Assembly (NCBI GenBank): GCA_950295325.1
Contig: OX485803.1
Coordinates: 47,815,554 to 47,879,553 of the forward strand
Direction: 5' to 3'
Source: Polytrichum commune
Lineage: Eukaryota; Streptophyta; Polytrichopsida; Polytrichales; Polytrichaceae
DNA: 64,000 bases
Under the pieces are notes generated by a model, which was given only the letters and a program-made list of their open reading frames with translations, made no database searches and had not been told where the DNA came from. Positions 23,052 to 34,260 of the stretch are shown here, in pieces. Numbering within the stretch: the first letter of the stretch is position 1; every line of letters begins with the position of its first letter. The translations under genes and the position numbers were made by a program.

Positions 23052-24150
23052 GTTGCCTTCCCACTTGACTTTAGCTGAGATTAAAAGTTCGTTATGAAAA
23101 CATGGCCTTCACACCATCAATGTTATCTAGTCCTAAACCTAGCTGGCCAAGGACGTGGCATGGTTTTTAAACCTCAAGCACCAACCCTCCCATTGGTACC
23201 TAAAGACGAGGAAATAATGTAGGAACTATAAAATTGTTGCCTCCAACTCTTGTGATTGGTTGCTTTTCTTCTTAGCTATGAGGTTGCGAGGAACTTCCTT
23301 TACGAAATTTGACGGTAAGGTAGATGAGTGGTTAAGTTAAGCATTTGACATTGCTTCAAAAACTATCCAACATGTCACTGCCCAGTAGATAAAACAATGA
23401 CCACGTGTGAAAGCTACTTAACTGAAACCTACTAAAAAATCTCTACAACAAGTTCTTGTAGGTGCACCAGGACAATCACGTGCCTCCGCCATAACCGAGA
23501 GAGCTATATAGTAAAGGCGCCTATTCCCGACCAGCAACCCATCAACAATCTATAGGACACTGGAGTTTCGATAAGGCTAGGTGCAAATTTTGATTAGGCC
23601 AAATCAACAGTGCCATGACTCATGTCTTGGTTTTGAGTGCTAAAGTGAGGGGTAAGGATCAATTAAAATGAGCAGCTATGGCATACTCTAGACATTGGTA
23701 ATATGTTCGGGCCAGTGATAGGGGATATTTTTGGGCATAATCAGTTGAGATCCTCGTGTTTGCAAGTCCAACCGGTTACATGTTGACATCCTCATGTTTT
23801 CCTCTATTAAACTGGGGTACATTCTATAAATCCCTCTAAAATGATCGGTAATTTTCTTACAATCTTGAACTTCAACTGGTTATTTCTCAAACTCAATCGG
23901 TTCATTTGTAACTAACTGCCAGTTCTCCCCGATCATTGCTTTAGACCAAGTTTTGGCTTAAAAAAATTCACAATACTTTCAATTTAAGGAAGAAAATTAC
24001 CCAAAAAATTGCAGTCCTCCTAACTTCTATCTTCCTACACCGGAATAATTCGCACCACTTTATACTTGGCGAGATTTGGCACCGAAGAGTTTTAGAAAAG
24101 ACTTTGGTTATTTGGTACATTACAGGCGTGCGGGGATGGGCCTCTCTCTC
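23052..24150 (+). repeat. R3 family copy with nested ~225-bp insert
   Basis: The start CCTTCCCACTTGACTTTAGC matches the R3 terminus. Internal blocks CCTCCCATTGGTACCTA, TTGTGATTGGTTGCTTTT, CAACATGTCACTGC and CATAACCGAGAGAGCT recur in the other copies. The stretch 23500-24060 matches 53540-53940, except that 23720-23945 is absent there. The right end is degenerate (GGGGATGGGCCT at about 24132). Confidence 0.65.
23720..23945. mobile_element. Nested ~225-bp insertion in R3 copy
   Basis: The interruption starts GTGATAGGGGATAT and its reverse-complemented end reads GCAATGATCGGGGAG, a weak 10-bp inverted repeat. The flanks TTCGGGCCA and TTTAGACCA resemble a decayed 9-bp duplication. The related site at about 53770-53780 (TTTGGGCCAACTTTTGG) is empty. 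A second copy in opposite orientation is at about 19600-19815. Confidence 0.6.
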
Positions 24151-24427
24151 CACCTAACTCCAGCGTTGAGAAAGAGGAAGCTCACCGACTTCCGAACCCA
24201 CGCCCATTCTCTGTCTCCGTGACTCGCGGAAGCATGCCCATCCGCCGCCTAGCGAAGCCCACCGCCACCTCGATTCGTTACGCTTCCCCGTTCTTATTAT
24301 GTTAATTGACAAAGACCTTCCATTCTCTCGCCACCGCCATAGCCCCTCGCCCTCTCCAGACATGCCTGCCACCTCCTGCAACGACGCACTACCTTAGATG
24401 CACGACAACCGCCACTGCACTGCGGTC

Positions 24428-24785
24428 TTCCGTACGTACCGAACGCCTCATGAATGCACCGGTGCTTGATCGAGTGGCCAACTTTAGAGGAGCTGGCATT
24501 CTGTTGTCAGGATAAGACGCCCTTCGATCGTCGCTACTGTTGTTGTTGTCGTTGTCGCGTTTCCTGTTCCTGAGGCGGACGTCTCGGGGCGGATTATTTA
24601 CTTCGTACGAGAGTCTCGTATGTCCTGTACTGAACGCCTCATAAGCACACAGTGCTAGATCGAGTGGCCAAATTTAGAGGAGCGGGCATTTTGTTAAGAT
24701 AGGGCGCTCCGTTGGTGCTGTTGGTGCACCTCTGCTATTTGAGGCGGATGTGTTGTGGTGGATTATTTACTTCGTGTGAGAGTCG
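24428..24785 (+). repeat. Tandem duplication upstream of the CXE gene
   Basis: Two units of about 180 bp (24428-24610 and 24618-24785) share GAACGCCTCAT, TGCTTGATCGAGTGGCCAA or its variant, TTTAGAGGAG, GGCATT-TGTT, GAGGCGGA, GGATTATTTACTTCGT and GAGAGTC. Unit 1 contains an extra TTG/TCG-rich run. The region is GC- and CpG-richer than its surroundings and may belong to the promoter or 5'UTR of the downstream esterase gene. Confidence 0.75.
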
Positions 24786-25848
24786 ATCTAGAGACCAAGG
24801 GGAGCGAGAGAGGTGGACATTACTGTGGTTGTTGTGTTTTACATAGGTCTAGCGAACCATTTGAGGTTGTGCAGGTTCCGGTTTATGGTTGCAGGTCGAG
24901 ATAGGAGAGATTTTGCGCACAAAACCAATGAAACGTTTTCACTACGTAGTGTGCTTCCCTGCTACAGAAGTTTAGTTCTCTCTCTTCCTGTCTTCTTCCG
25001 ACCTCTACTGTGGTCACGAGGTTGGACTTATGTGCATTGAGTTCATCGGTTGCGGCTTCTTCTCTTGTCTCTCTGCGTGTTGCAGAACTCCGTTACGACT
25101 CGGAGCATCGCCGATTTAGTCGTGGCCTTGATTTAATCCCTCGTGTTTTTCCTCCGTTTTGGTGCTATTCGTCCAAAACGGAGAACTTCGTAGGCATTCC
25201 TAAAGCGACCATAGCCACCATCTAGTGTGCATTACGGGAGAGTCTCACTCTGATCCGTTGCTACTAAATAAATTTTAGATGCACTTCTTCTGGCTGCGGC
25301 ACCATCAGCCTCAGCCTCTTACATACCGCGTTTCTTAGTGCCATCTTCCGGATCACGAGGCGCAGATTCTCTTGCTTTGCACGGCCATTCGCATTGCAAA
25401 AGTCCATATCCGGTCGCCCGGCTTTCAGGTGCGTGGAATGAGAGCTACCAGACGGGGATTGTGTGCGCTTGGATAGATGCGCTCGGCTTTGTTACTTCGC
25501 TACTGGTGATCGAAGCAAGAAGTGCTGGTTGAAGGCGGACCAGTCGAGGTGGAGGCTCTGGTGCCGAGAGGGCCAAATCTGACCGCCAGGTACTTTTCAA
25601 TGTTGGACCGGTATATAGGTGAATGCATGGTATCAGTATCCGTGAATGTTGGATCGTGTGTTCACTTTCCATGGTGATGGGTAAGGCCGTGGTTGTGGCA
25701 GAGGAAGAGAGACGATAACAGATTGAGCTGAGGCAATTGTTTGCGCCAGAGTATGCTACACGCTTGTTCTTGAGCTGATTTGATTTTGCTTGGATATGTC
25801 CAATTCATTCTAGTCTTTGAGGAAAGACATGAAGGTGTATCTTTGGCC
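24786..25848 (+). promoter_or_regulatory. Putative upstream region of the CXE gene
   Basis: This is sequence of raised GC and CpG between the tandem duplication and the esterase exons, consistent with a promoter or 5'UTR. Short open frames on both strands show no domain. No TATA box or transcription start was assigned. Confidence 0.3.
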
Positions 25849-25884
25849 ATGGCTAAGTCGTCACGTGATCCTTCACAGCAGTAT
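25849..25884 (+). CDS. Possible first coding exon of the CXE gene (12 codons)
   Basis: The ATG lies in a good context (GGCCATGG) and is followed by codons for MAKSSRDPSQQY, then TAT|GTACGT as a donor. The exon has phase 0 and would join to the acceptor immediately before 26286, with an intron of 401 bp. GID1 family genes have a short phase-0 first exon of about this size. An out-of-frame upstream ATG lies about 20 bp before it. This rests on consensus and family gene structure only. Confidence 0.35.
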
Positions 25885-26285
25885 GTACGTTAGTACACTA
25901 TGTGTGAATCTAGCCTGGTCTTAATCGTCCTCGATTTGGCCATTATTTTAGCTGATGTTAACACAGAATATGCATTGATGTAACAAGTTTCACACCGAGC
26001 TTTTAGTAAGTGCGTGGCTTGAATATTCACATTTCAAGAACTGCTACTCAATGTATGTAGCAGGACCACGAAACCTGAACTCACGACTTTGTCGTACCAC
26101 TTAGTACCACTACTACTACTGCAGATAATAGCAAATTTGAAGTTTCTCTTGCGTTCACGTAGTGCAAAACTTTGAAAGTCAGACTTGCGGAGAGACGTCT
26201 ACCAGTCAGTAGCAGAGTATTTTAATCATAGTGTTGCATACAGAACATTCATCAAAGGTTCTGCTAATGGCTTCTTTCCTTTCAG

Positions 26286-28717
26286 ATGGCTTCCCTGTGG
26301 AGTATAAGCCTCGTGTCAAAATTCGTGGTGGCAATCAATAACCTGTGCTTAAATAGCGACGGCACCATAAAACGTTCACTGGCAGACTTTATGGAGAAGA
26401 AGGTTCCTGCTAATTCAAAGCCAGTCAACGGGGTTTCAACATTTGATGTGGTCATTGATTCCACGAAGGGCGTGTGGGTGCGATTCTTTGTACCTACTCA
26501 GGTACTGGCTGGTTCTATTCCCTCCGATTCTGAGTTTCACCTAAAGCATTATCGGTAGAAGGAAACGCCTTGACAGATTCTGGTGGGGTGCACAATTGAG
26601 AATCATTACCTTAACTTCTGTTAAAATCCATGGCAGTATTTCGTTGATCCAATTTCGGTTCAGTGGTGTGTACGCTACTCAGAATAGATCTGGAAGATTT
26701 ATATGTTACTTGATCGCAAGCCTGCGGCCATACTGAAAAAGCCTTTGATGTTCAATTCTGCCATTCAGCTTAGATGGTGTGCTTCATACAAAAAGACCAC
26801 CATCTAAGACTACAACTATCACACATGCAACATCCGTCTCCAAGGCAGAAATTCGAACATTTTGATGATATTGAAACACATTGGTGGACGTGCAGCAATA
26901 GGAACTTCTCATGTATTGCACAATAAGAGCCTTAATATATCTCATCCAAGAACTCTGATGAGGATCTTATATGCAGCATGGTCTGCTATCAGATACCTTC
27001 TAATTGTTACCTTGTAATGTGAACTTAACCAAGGTTATATCCTTTTTACAGGTAATGGAGGTGACGCCATTAAACATTGAACATGCGAAAGCTGGCCCTG
27101 AATTTGGCAAGAAGATGCCAGTGATCTTCTACTATCATGGCGGTGGCTTCGCTGTCATGTGCCCTAACTTTAGAATATATGATGTTTACTGCCGAAGATT
27201 AGCCCGAAGGAGTGGTGCACTTGTGCTATCTGTACACTACAGGCAAGTCACGCATCTCTCAAATGCACCTTTCTCTTTTATTGCTGATCACTGTTTCCCT
27301 TCTTGTAAATTAGAGATAAAAAAATAAAAATAAAACCAGTATGATGTCACAACCTGCACTTTCTATCTTATACCTCTTGCGGATGTGGTTGTGAGCTCAT
27401 TTATTCTGTTCTTGATTCGCTTTGAGTTAGAGAACTTTAACTTTAGTAAACACCAATGCCTCCATGTATGAGTCTTTTATGTATGTCAGGATCTACAGTC
27501 TGCAGTGAAGTACAATCCAGTTGGGCAGTAAGCAACTACTTTTAAGAATTAAGCAGATAGACCCAATGCTTACCCCATTGTTCCCTATCTGTGTGGCCTC
27601 AGTTTCAAGAAGCTGACGAAAGTTGGAAATTGCAGACGATCCCCAGAGAATAAGTTCCCTACAGCATACGATGATTGTTATATGGCACTCGAGTGGCTCA
27701 GGTCCGAAGAAGCTTCTAAACACCTGCCCCCCAATGTAGACCTTTCTCGGGTCTTCTTGAGTGGTGACAGTGCAGGAGGGAACATTGCACACCATGTAGC
27801 ACTTCGAGCAGCAGGTAAAGACCTTAGTCCTATAAGCCTAAAAGGAGCTGTGTTGATTCAACCCTTCTTCGGCGGGGAGGAGAGGACTCCTGCAGAACTT
27901 CGGCTCAAAAACGTACCCCTCGTTTCTGTGCCAAGCTTGGACTGGTACTGGAAAGCATATTTGCCTCCGGGTGCAAACCGTGACCACCCAGCTTGCAACA
28001 TCTTTGGACCCAACTCACAAGATCTATCAAACACACCGTTCCCTCCAGTGCTTGTGATCATTGGAGGGCTTGACATTCTTCAGGACTGGGAGGTAAGCTT
28101 GCCTTCTTCAGATTAAGGCTTGCAATCTGATGCTTGATCTCCTTTTACATGATAATGTGAATGATGTTGGAGTCAAGGTAGGTAAAGTCAGCATACTCTT
28201 TGTATCAAATTATAGAAATCTTTTGAAAATACGCATCACAACATCATCATATTTCAAGGTAAAAACTAAAACAGGAAGCATCTCATTTCTAGAACCGTAT
28301 CATCTGCTTAGTTTGTCAATTGTCAGATCACTTGTGAACAACGACAAACTGTCATTGTCTTGCGATTTTACGTTCAATTCATGCCATCAAAATAGGGCCA
28401 TGTTTTGATATAAGAGGGTTGAGACAAGCAGTGAATTTTTGTGCTTATCCAATTGCTCAATCACTGAAATTTCGTAGGTAGTTACAAATTCTTTAGAGAA
28501 GCTACATCATTCTGTGACGTTGCATCCCTTCATTTTGTCACTGAAGCTTTGAGCTTGCTTATTGTAGTGGCGATATTCTGAAGGTATGAAAAAATCTGGA
28601 AAAGACGTTCAAACTATTTTCTATGAGGGCGGCATCCACACCTTTGGGCTCTTCAATCAAGTGAATGTTGCGGAGCAGATGATGCTGGACATTATTACCT
28701 TCCTCAACAACCACTAG
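26286..28717 (+). CDS. GID1-like CXE carboxylesterase (alpha/beta hydrolase)
   Basis: Exons are 26286-26501, 27052-27242, 27636-28092 and 28568-28717, in phase, giving 337 aa. The N-terminal lid (WSISLVSKFVVAINNLCLNS, DGTIKRSLADF, VSTFDVVID) resembles GID1 gibberellin receptors. The hydrolase core has HGGGF at 101-105 (oxyanion hole), GDSAGG at 179-184 with Ser181, GLDILQDWE with Asp282, and GGIHTFGLF with His312. A complete Ser-Asp-His triad predicts an active soluble ester hydrolase. True GID1 receptors have lost this His. Intron 2 is GC-AG (ACAG then GCAAGT at 27243). A splice acceptor (CCTTTCAG) ends directly before the ATG, and an upstream exon at 25849-25884 (ATG then 11 codons, donor GTACGT) would splice in phase 0 and give 349 aa, mirroring the tiny first exon of GID1 genes. 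The start is therefore uncertain. A general CXE enzyme is the alternative to a GID1-like ancestor. Confidence 0.88.
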
Positions 28718-31217
28718 ATCGGTTCCCTTGCAACTGGAGATCTACTTTATTGGCTGTGGCATGCAACACAAGTGATGTGTAGTTTATGCTAACCTAATCA
28801 AACCCCAAGATTGTTGACTAGTATTATAACACAATACTTCTTTGGGTGCTGTCATAGTACTCTTTGCAAGCTGTATTTAGGTGGTCAAGGAGTCCAGTGT
28901 GTTCTTGTCACTCCGCTGGATCAGAAACTGTTGGGAGTGCCATGGGAACTGCGAGGTGCACATTGACACACAGGTCCTTCGATATATACCTGCTTAGCCA
29001 CGGTATTGAGTGGTCATTACAATTGGATGTAGGAAGATTTGTAAGGTTTTGCATTTGGGTAACATATGCCATTTACAGCATGCCCCCCCCCCACCATTTA
29101 TCCAAGATATCCAGTGGTGAGAATAGTCGGAAATTCTTGTACTTCGACTGTACAAATCGTTTATCTTCTGTTCTGCACAGGATTAATATTTATGATCGCT
29201 GAATACTTCCGACTCCATGGGGCTTCATTGTTCGAGTTTAAGCTCTTGGAGTTGCAAGTTCAGGTTTCTAATTCGACAGTATGCAATATAAGGACTGGGC
29301 TTGATTTCTGTTCACCGCAGAGAGCTAGTTGTTGTGTGGGCTCCTTTTGAGTTTGTCTATCTTATAAATCACATCAGTCGGTCTTCATTCTTCATTGTAC
29401 CTAGTTGAACCCATGTCCCAGTCTCCTAGTGGCCGAACTAGGAATTTTCATGTAAGTTTCATGTAAGTTGACGTATGTTAATGTATACAACCTCTACTTA
29501 TTTCACAGTCCTTTGCCTGCAATAGTGGGGCTCTCTCAACAATCCCATAAATAATTCAGAAAAGGAACTTTTTACAGAGATACCACTCCATTGACAATCA
29601 ACTAAATGTACCTAGTCTAACAAAAACAACTACAATTTACCTACCCTTGATCCCTCCAATGTTCCATCCTGAATTACTCTCCGCCTTTCTCTCCCTTCCT
29701 ACCTTGTGCATTCCTTAGGAAGAGGTTTGGAGACATTTGAAGAAATTGGGAATTTGTGTGAGGGTGATGAGCAGGAAGATTTTGCGGATTGAGATCCTGA
29801 GTCTGTCGGACATGGCGATGTGGCAAGGCGTCGGTTGGTGACCTTTGTGATAAATGATGGTTACTGGCCACACTTATTCTTGAGACTGTGCATGATTCAA
29901 GTTGTGTGATGTGTATTAGAATTTCTCCATCACAAATGCTGGCTTGCGTATAACAGATGTAAAGTATTGGAAGCAAATTTGTTACAACATGTGTACCAAC
30001 CTAAAAGGTTGATGATACTTGAGAAATGATCATGCCAAGATAAGACTTCGGTTCGTTTTCCATGTTCTCCAACTTCTACCGATTAGATTTACACAACAAA
30101 ACTTGTGTTCTTGATCTTCAATGAAGCATTAGGAGAAATCGGATTGAAAATCAGACCTCCCTGGATTCATATATGGTTATCAAACATGCACATTTGTTGA
30201 CTCCTTAACATCTGAATACATAGGTCCTCCCCGTTGTGTTCGCTATTGAGTGTAGAGTAGTTTAATAATATTCGAAGACAATAGCCCAATCTCCTTTAAA
30301 CATCTGTCTTCATGGCGTTTGCTCTTTGATCCTCACCAAACCACATACCAGTCAAATACAAGGGTCCAATTAAACAGAGGAAACCAACTAACACCTTCAT
30401 ATCTTAAGGTATATGCTCCTCTTGTGATCACTCTTCTTTCTCTAATCAAACATCTACATTTGAGTGGTACATGGCAAGGCTTGTAGTGAAGACATGTACA
30501 CGATGAGATTGGACTATGTGCTTGACTTGTATTATTATCCATTCTAGGTTGAACGAAACATGGAAGGGTCTATGTGAGCATCTCAAGAGACGAGGATCTT
30601 CCGTGTGGACTCTTATAACAATTACGGCTCCACTATGTTTCTGAAACTTGGAAGTGACAATCGTCGTGATCCACAATTGCGGATCAGATGAAACAATTCT
30701 TGAATCAATCTGATGGCTAGAAATGTTTCGTGGAAAGGGAAGTTCCATGGCTTCGTTCTTCTGTATTTAAGCTAAAATGATGTCTTTCGTTCTGAAGAAT
30801 TTTCGGAAAACCTCACAATTCTCCTTTCTTGCAACAAAAACGTTGTTCAAACACACTTCCAAAAATAAGTAAAGGAAAAAACACACAAAGTAAACATTAA
30901 AGATGAACCTTCACTCATGATGTACGCACTGATTTCGATTCGCACCTATAAACATTTCTGTATCTGAATTTAAACCCAGACAAGCAACTATGTTTTATAC
31001 GTGGGTATCCTTGGCAATTAAACTTATTAGAGGTTTGGGTTTGATCATTTTTCAAAAAAAAATTTAGAAAATAGAAAAATCGAAACTCAAAAAGTTGCCT
31101 CTACGTTTCTTTTTATATATAAAAAAAAATCTTCATATTTTACAATGTTGAATACATTCTCAGCAAGACAAAAATTATTTTAGTAATGTCATGGTTCAAA
31201 ACATGTACATTACACCC
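28718..31217. other. Intergenic, no gene seen
   Basis: This is the 3' flank of the CXE gene followed by spacer. A C homopolymer lies at about 29082-29091. Around 30230-30400 the sequence resembles 34530-34650 (CAATCTC-TCTAAACATSTGTC, CACACCAAACCACATA), so it contains a dispersed repeat fragment. No coding region is supported. Confidence 0.45.
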
Positions 31218-31315
31218 CCTTCCAAAATTTTATATAACATTATTCATATTCATAACAGTGTTATGTGGGACTGATAGTATTCCACAAAATAATCCTCACA
31301 TTCAATCTTATATAT

Positions 31316-31373
<58 letters not shown>
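31218..31373. repeat. MITE fragment followed by a (GAT)n microsatellite
   Basis: 31218-31300 carries half of the hairpin element found at 1707-1873 (CATTATTCATATTCATAAC; GTGGGACTGATAGTATTCC). Next to it, about 31318-31373, is a run of some 18 GAT trinucleotides. The apparent aspartate-rich frame across it is a product of the microsatellite. Confidence 0.75.
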
Positions 31374-34028
31374 CATCGTTGCTTATTATAATGATTTAAT
31401 CTAAACTAATTGATCTCTATAATTTTGTTTTGAAAGCCAAATCCAATTAAGTCTTCATATTATACTTAATAATACATCTTTGACTTGATATAAAATCCCC
31501 ACAACATTAGGAATTAGGATATAGAATTAATACAAAATGATACTTCATAATGTGGAAGAAAGGACACAAAAATTAGGTCATTGTGCAGCACATGGTGTGT
31601 ATAGAATGGCCAAAGTCCATGATGTTAATGTCACTTGAAAGTCTTGTAAGGTTTCCAAGTTAACTTAATGAGAACGCTCATGGAACTTGTGTCCGCAAAG
31701 AATTGACATAAACTTGTGCTCACAAAGATTCTTTGTTTCAAGGGTTTGGGACTTTTGTTTAGTGCATTAAACATCATGAAGGGGAAAATTAAAATACATT
31801 CATATATTATATTGATGATCAAATTATTAAGTATGTATTTGCAACCAAGGAATCCAAGACATATATATGAACCTAATTAGTAAAGTAATTAACGGATTTT
31901 TGAGCGCAATAACAAAAAAATTTAATATAGATAGGATCAATTTTGACACAAATGAGTAAAAATGAAATGGATACACTAAATAGTCCAATTATTGGTGGGT
32001 CACAGTAATTTTATAATGCCCACGCTAATTCTCGTAATGAGAATTAGTGTGGGCCACATTAACTCTCAACCCACGCTAAATCTCTAATAGAAAATTATCG
32101 TAGGCTGCATAAATTGTGTTTCTAGAGAATCAAAGTGGGTGATTATTTTGTTTTGTGCTACTTTTGTCATAAAACTAATATTCAATGTGTTGGCCAAAAG
32201 TCTTCACAAAGACTTAGGAGAAGACCTGGGACCTGGAAGTTCGTTAATTATGCCTTGACTAGAAAATTGGTGTAATGACGTGCTGATTAAATTTCACGCT
32301 ATTTTTCCACCCACACCAAATATTGGAACTATTTTAGAGTAGTTCCGATACATATTGCTTTTAGTAAAAATATGCTTAGAGGTCAACATACGCATCCGTG
32401 GAGTTGACACCTTATTCCCTATCCTTGTGATATGGAGACTTGCAAAGCCACAACAAATGGTTGGCCTTGCATTTAGTAGAGACGAAGATGCACGATGCAA
32501 AGTTCTAGAAACTCTTTTTGATTGCGATCGTTCCATGGTTGTTCTATGTAACTTCTACGATGGTAACATTATTGGTGGCGTCCCGACTTGGGCCACGTGA
32601 CTTGACCCACAAAAGGCACAATACGACCTCTCAAGTCTCCGGATTGGTGCAATTCGGGAGACTCTTTACGTGTGGCCCTATTGCGGGCATCGCCAACTCC
32701 CTACACAATTTTGAGTGTTGGTGGGTCAAATCGGGAATTTCTTTGCATCCCTTCCAAATCCGGGCACCAACATAACGTTATTCAGTTGAGTCTCTATGTT
32801 GGGTGAGGTCAAGATCAAGTCAAATTTTATTCAGGAGTATGTTATGTTTATTCTCACATCATAGCACTACACAGGAAGATTTAGGTTGGAAAACTCCGGT
32901 GAGGCGATGTAATGATGTTGTTTGAATGGAACCGTTGTTTGCAGATGAACAATGTCATGAACACATTGAAAGAGGGGGGATTATTGTACATGAGCATGCC
33001 ACTCATTCATCCAACATAAAAGCCCTAAAATAGTATGCAAAACGAAGGTTACTTTAGTTTATTTGACACCGAAATCGCCTTTAAAGACAATGAATCAATT
33101 TAGATTCAAAGTAGAGATATCAAGTTTATATAAGAGGTCAAAGTGGGGGGGGGGGAAGGAAAAAAATCTCATTAAAACATCACAAATGCCTTTCAAGGTG
33201 ATTCGTCTTCAAGGGGGTAGAAAGAGAAGAGATCAAGTGAAGAGGAGGAGATAAATTGCTCGTCTGCACATGGCTTATACCCTTTGTGATGAACTTTAAA
33301 GTGCTCAACTTCAACCACCGATCTTGGGCATGTTCTATACACATTCGTTTCGAATCTTAGAATGATTCAATTACATTTCATAATGCATCCTCGATTTGAC
33401 GCAGAACCCCAATGCTTTTGAACGGTCATTTTACCCCTATTATTCTTTCATTGAGTTCATATAGGGTAATATCACGAAACATGATATTTTATTACCATCA
33501 CTATGAAATGACTCTTCAAAGTGAACATGTAGAGACAATTTTCAAACCCCCCCCCCCCCAACCCACCCACCCACCATGATAAATGTCAATAGTCAAATAA
33601 CCAACTTTTTTTTGGCATAAATTGAAAATTCAATTGCAGAGAACCCCAAATAGTCATATAAAGAACTTCACAACAGTCTCAATATCCAAATTCAAAATAA
33701 TACACATTTCATGATACAAATCGCGGATTTTACATAAATAAATATACCAATATTATCCGGGTTTGGATTTCCACTACCTTACATCATACACATAACTTAT
33801 CGTCATCAACAGTTGGGTGGAGCATGGGGGACCCTTTGATGTTAATAGACTATCTTTGTGAGGGTGATAAGGTAGAGAAGAATTTTTTTTTAGAGCTTAC
33901 GTGTCATCGCGGGAGTGGCTGGTGATGCATGCCACGAGAAATGGGACCACATGTCTTCACCATGACATGGACTGCTGACTCAGCGTGCCCACCTTGTTAT
34001 ATATATGCCGTGAAGCCTATCTTATATG
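31374..34028. other. Intergenic with MITE debris
   Basis: No gene was recognised. About 32965-33150 is a truncated copy of the GTTGGATGAATGAGAGG MITE family (CACTCATTCATCCAACATAA, TTTATTTGACACCGAAATC). Homopolymers of G at about 33147 and C at about 33547-33560 are present. The short hairpin at 32018-32054 lies inside. Confidence 0.45.
32018..32054. repeat. Near-perfect 16-bp hairpin
   Basis: GCCCACGCTAATTCTC, a 5-nt loop GTAAT, then GAGAATTAGTGTGGGC. There is one mismatch in 16, which would be a G-U pair in one RNA strand. Further partial repeats of CCCACGCTAA flank it (to about 32110), suggesting a degraded small element. It is not followed by the T run of an intrinsic terminator, and this is a eukaryotic context. 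Confidence 0.6.
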
Positions 34029-34260
34029 GAGAGAGGGAATTATCGAATACAAGTGTACCTCTCATTCACCCAACACAAAAGTATGTATCCCAAAGGTTAT
34101 TTTTTAGTTGATTTGACACCGGAATCACGTTTAAAGACCCTAAATTAGTCTACACGAAATCATTTTGAGATTAATCAGCAACAACCTATAGGGGGTCAAG
34201 TTTTTATGTTGGATGGATGAGCTACTGTATGTGCTTGTATATGATAATTTCATCTCTCCA
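34029..34260. mobile_element. MITE of the GTTGGATGAATGAGAGG family, ~232 bp
   Basis: The left end is GGAGAGAGGGAATTATCGAA then TACAAGTGTACCTCTCATTC. The reverse complement of the right end is GGAGAGATGAAATTATCATA then TACAAGCACATA and CTCATCCATCCAACATAAAA. The inverted repeats are imperfect over about 55 bp. The interior shows TTGATTTGACACCGGAATCA and CAACAACCTATAGG. Sister copies are at 37393-37660 and (inverted) 19505-19965. No coding capacity. Confidence 0.72.

Noticed and set aside
31186-31404. Protein frame with a long aspartate run
   Set aside because: The run is the translation of a GAT microsatellite beside a MITE fragment.
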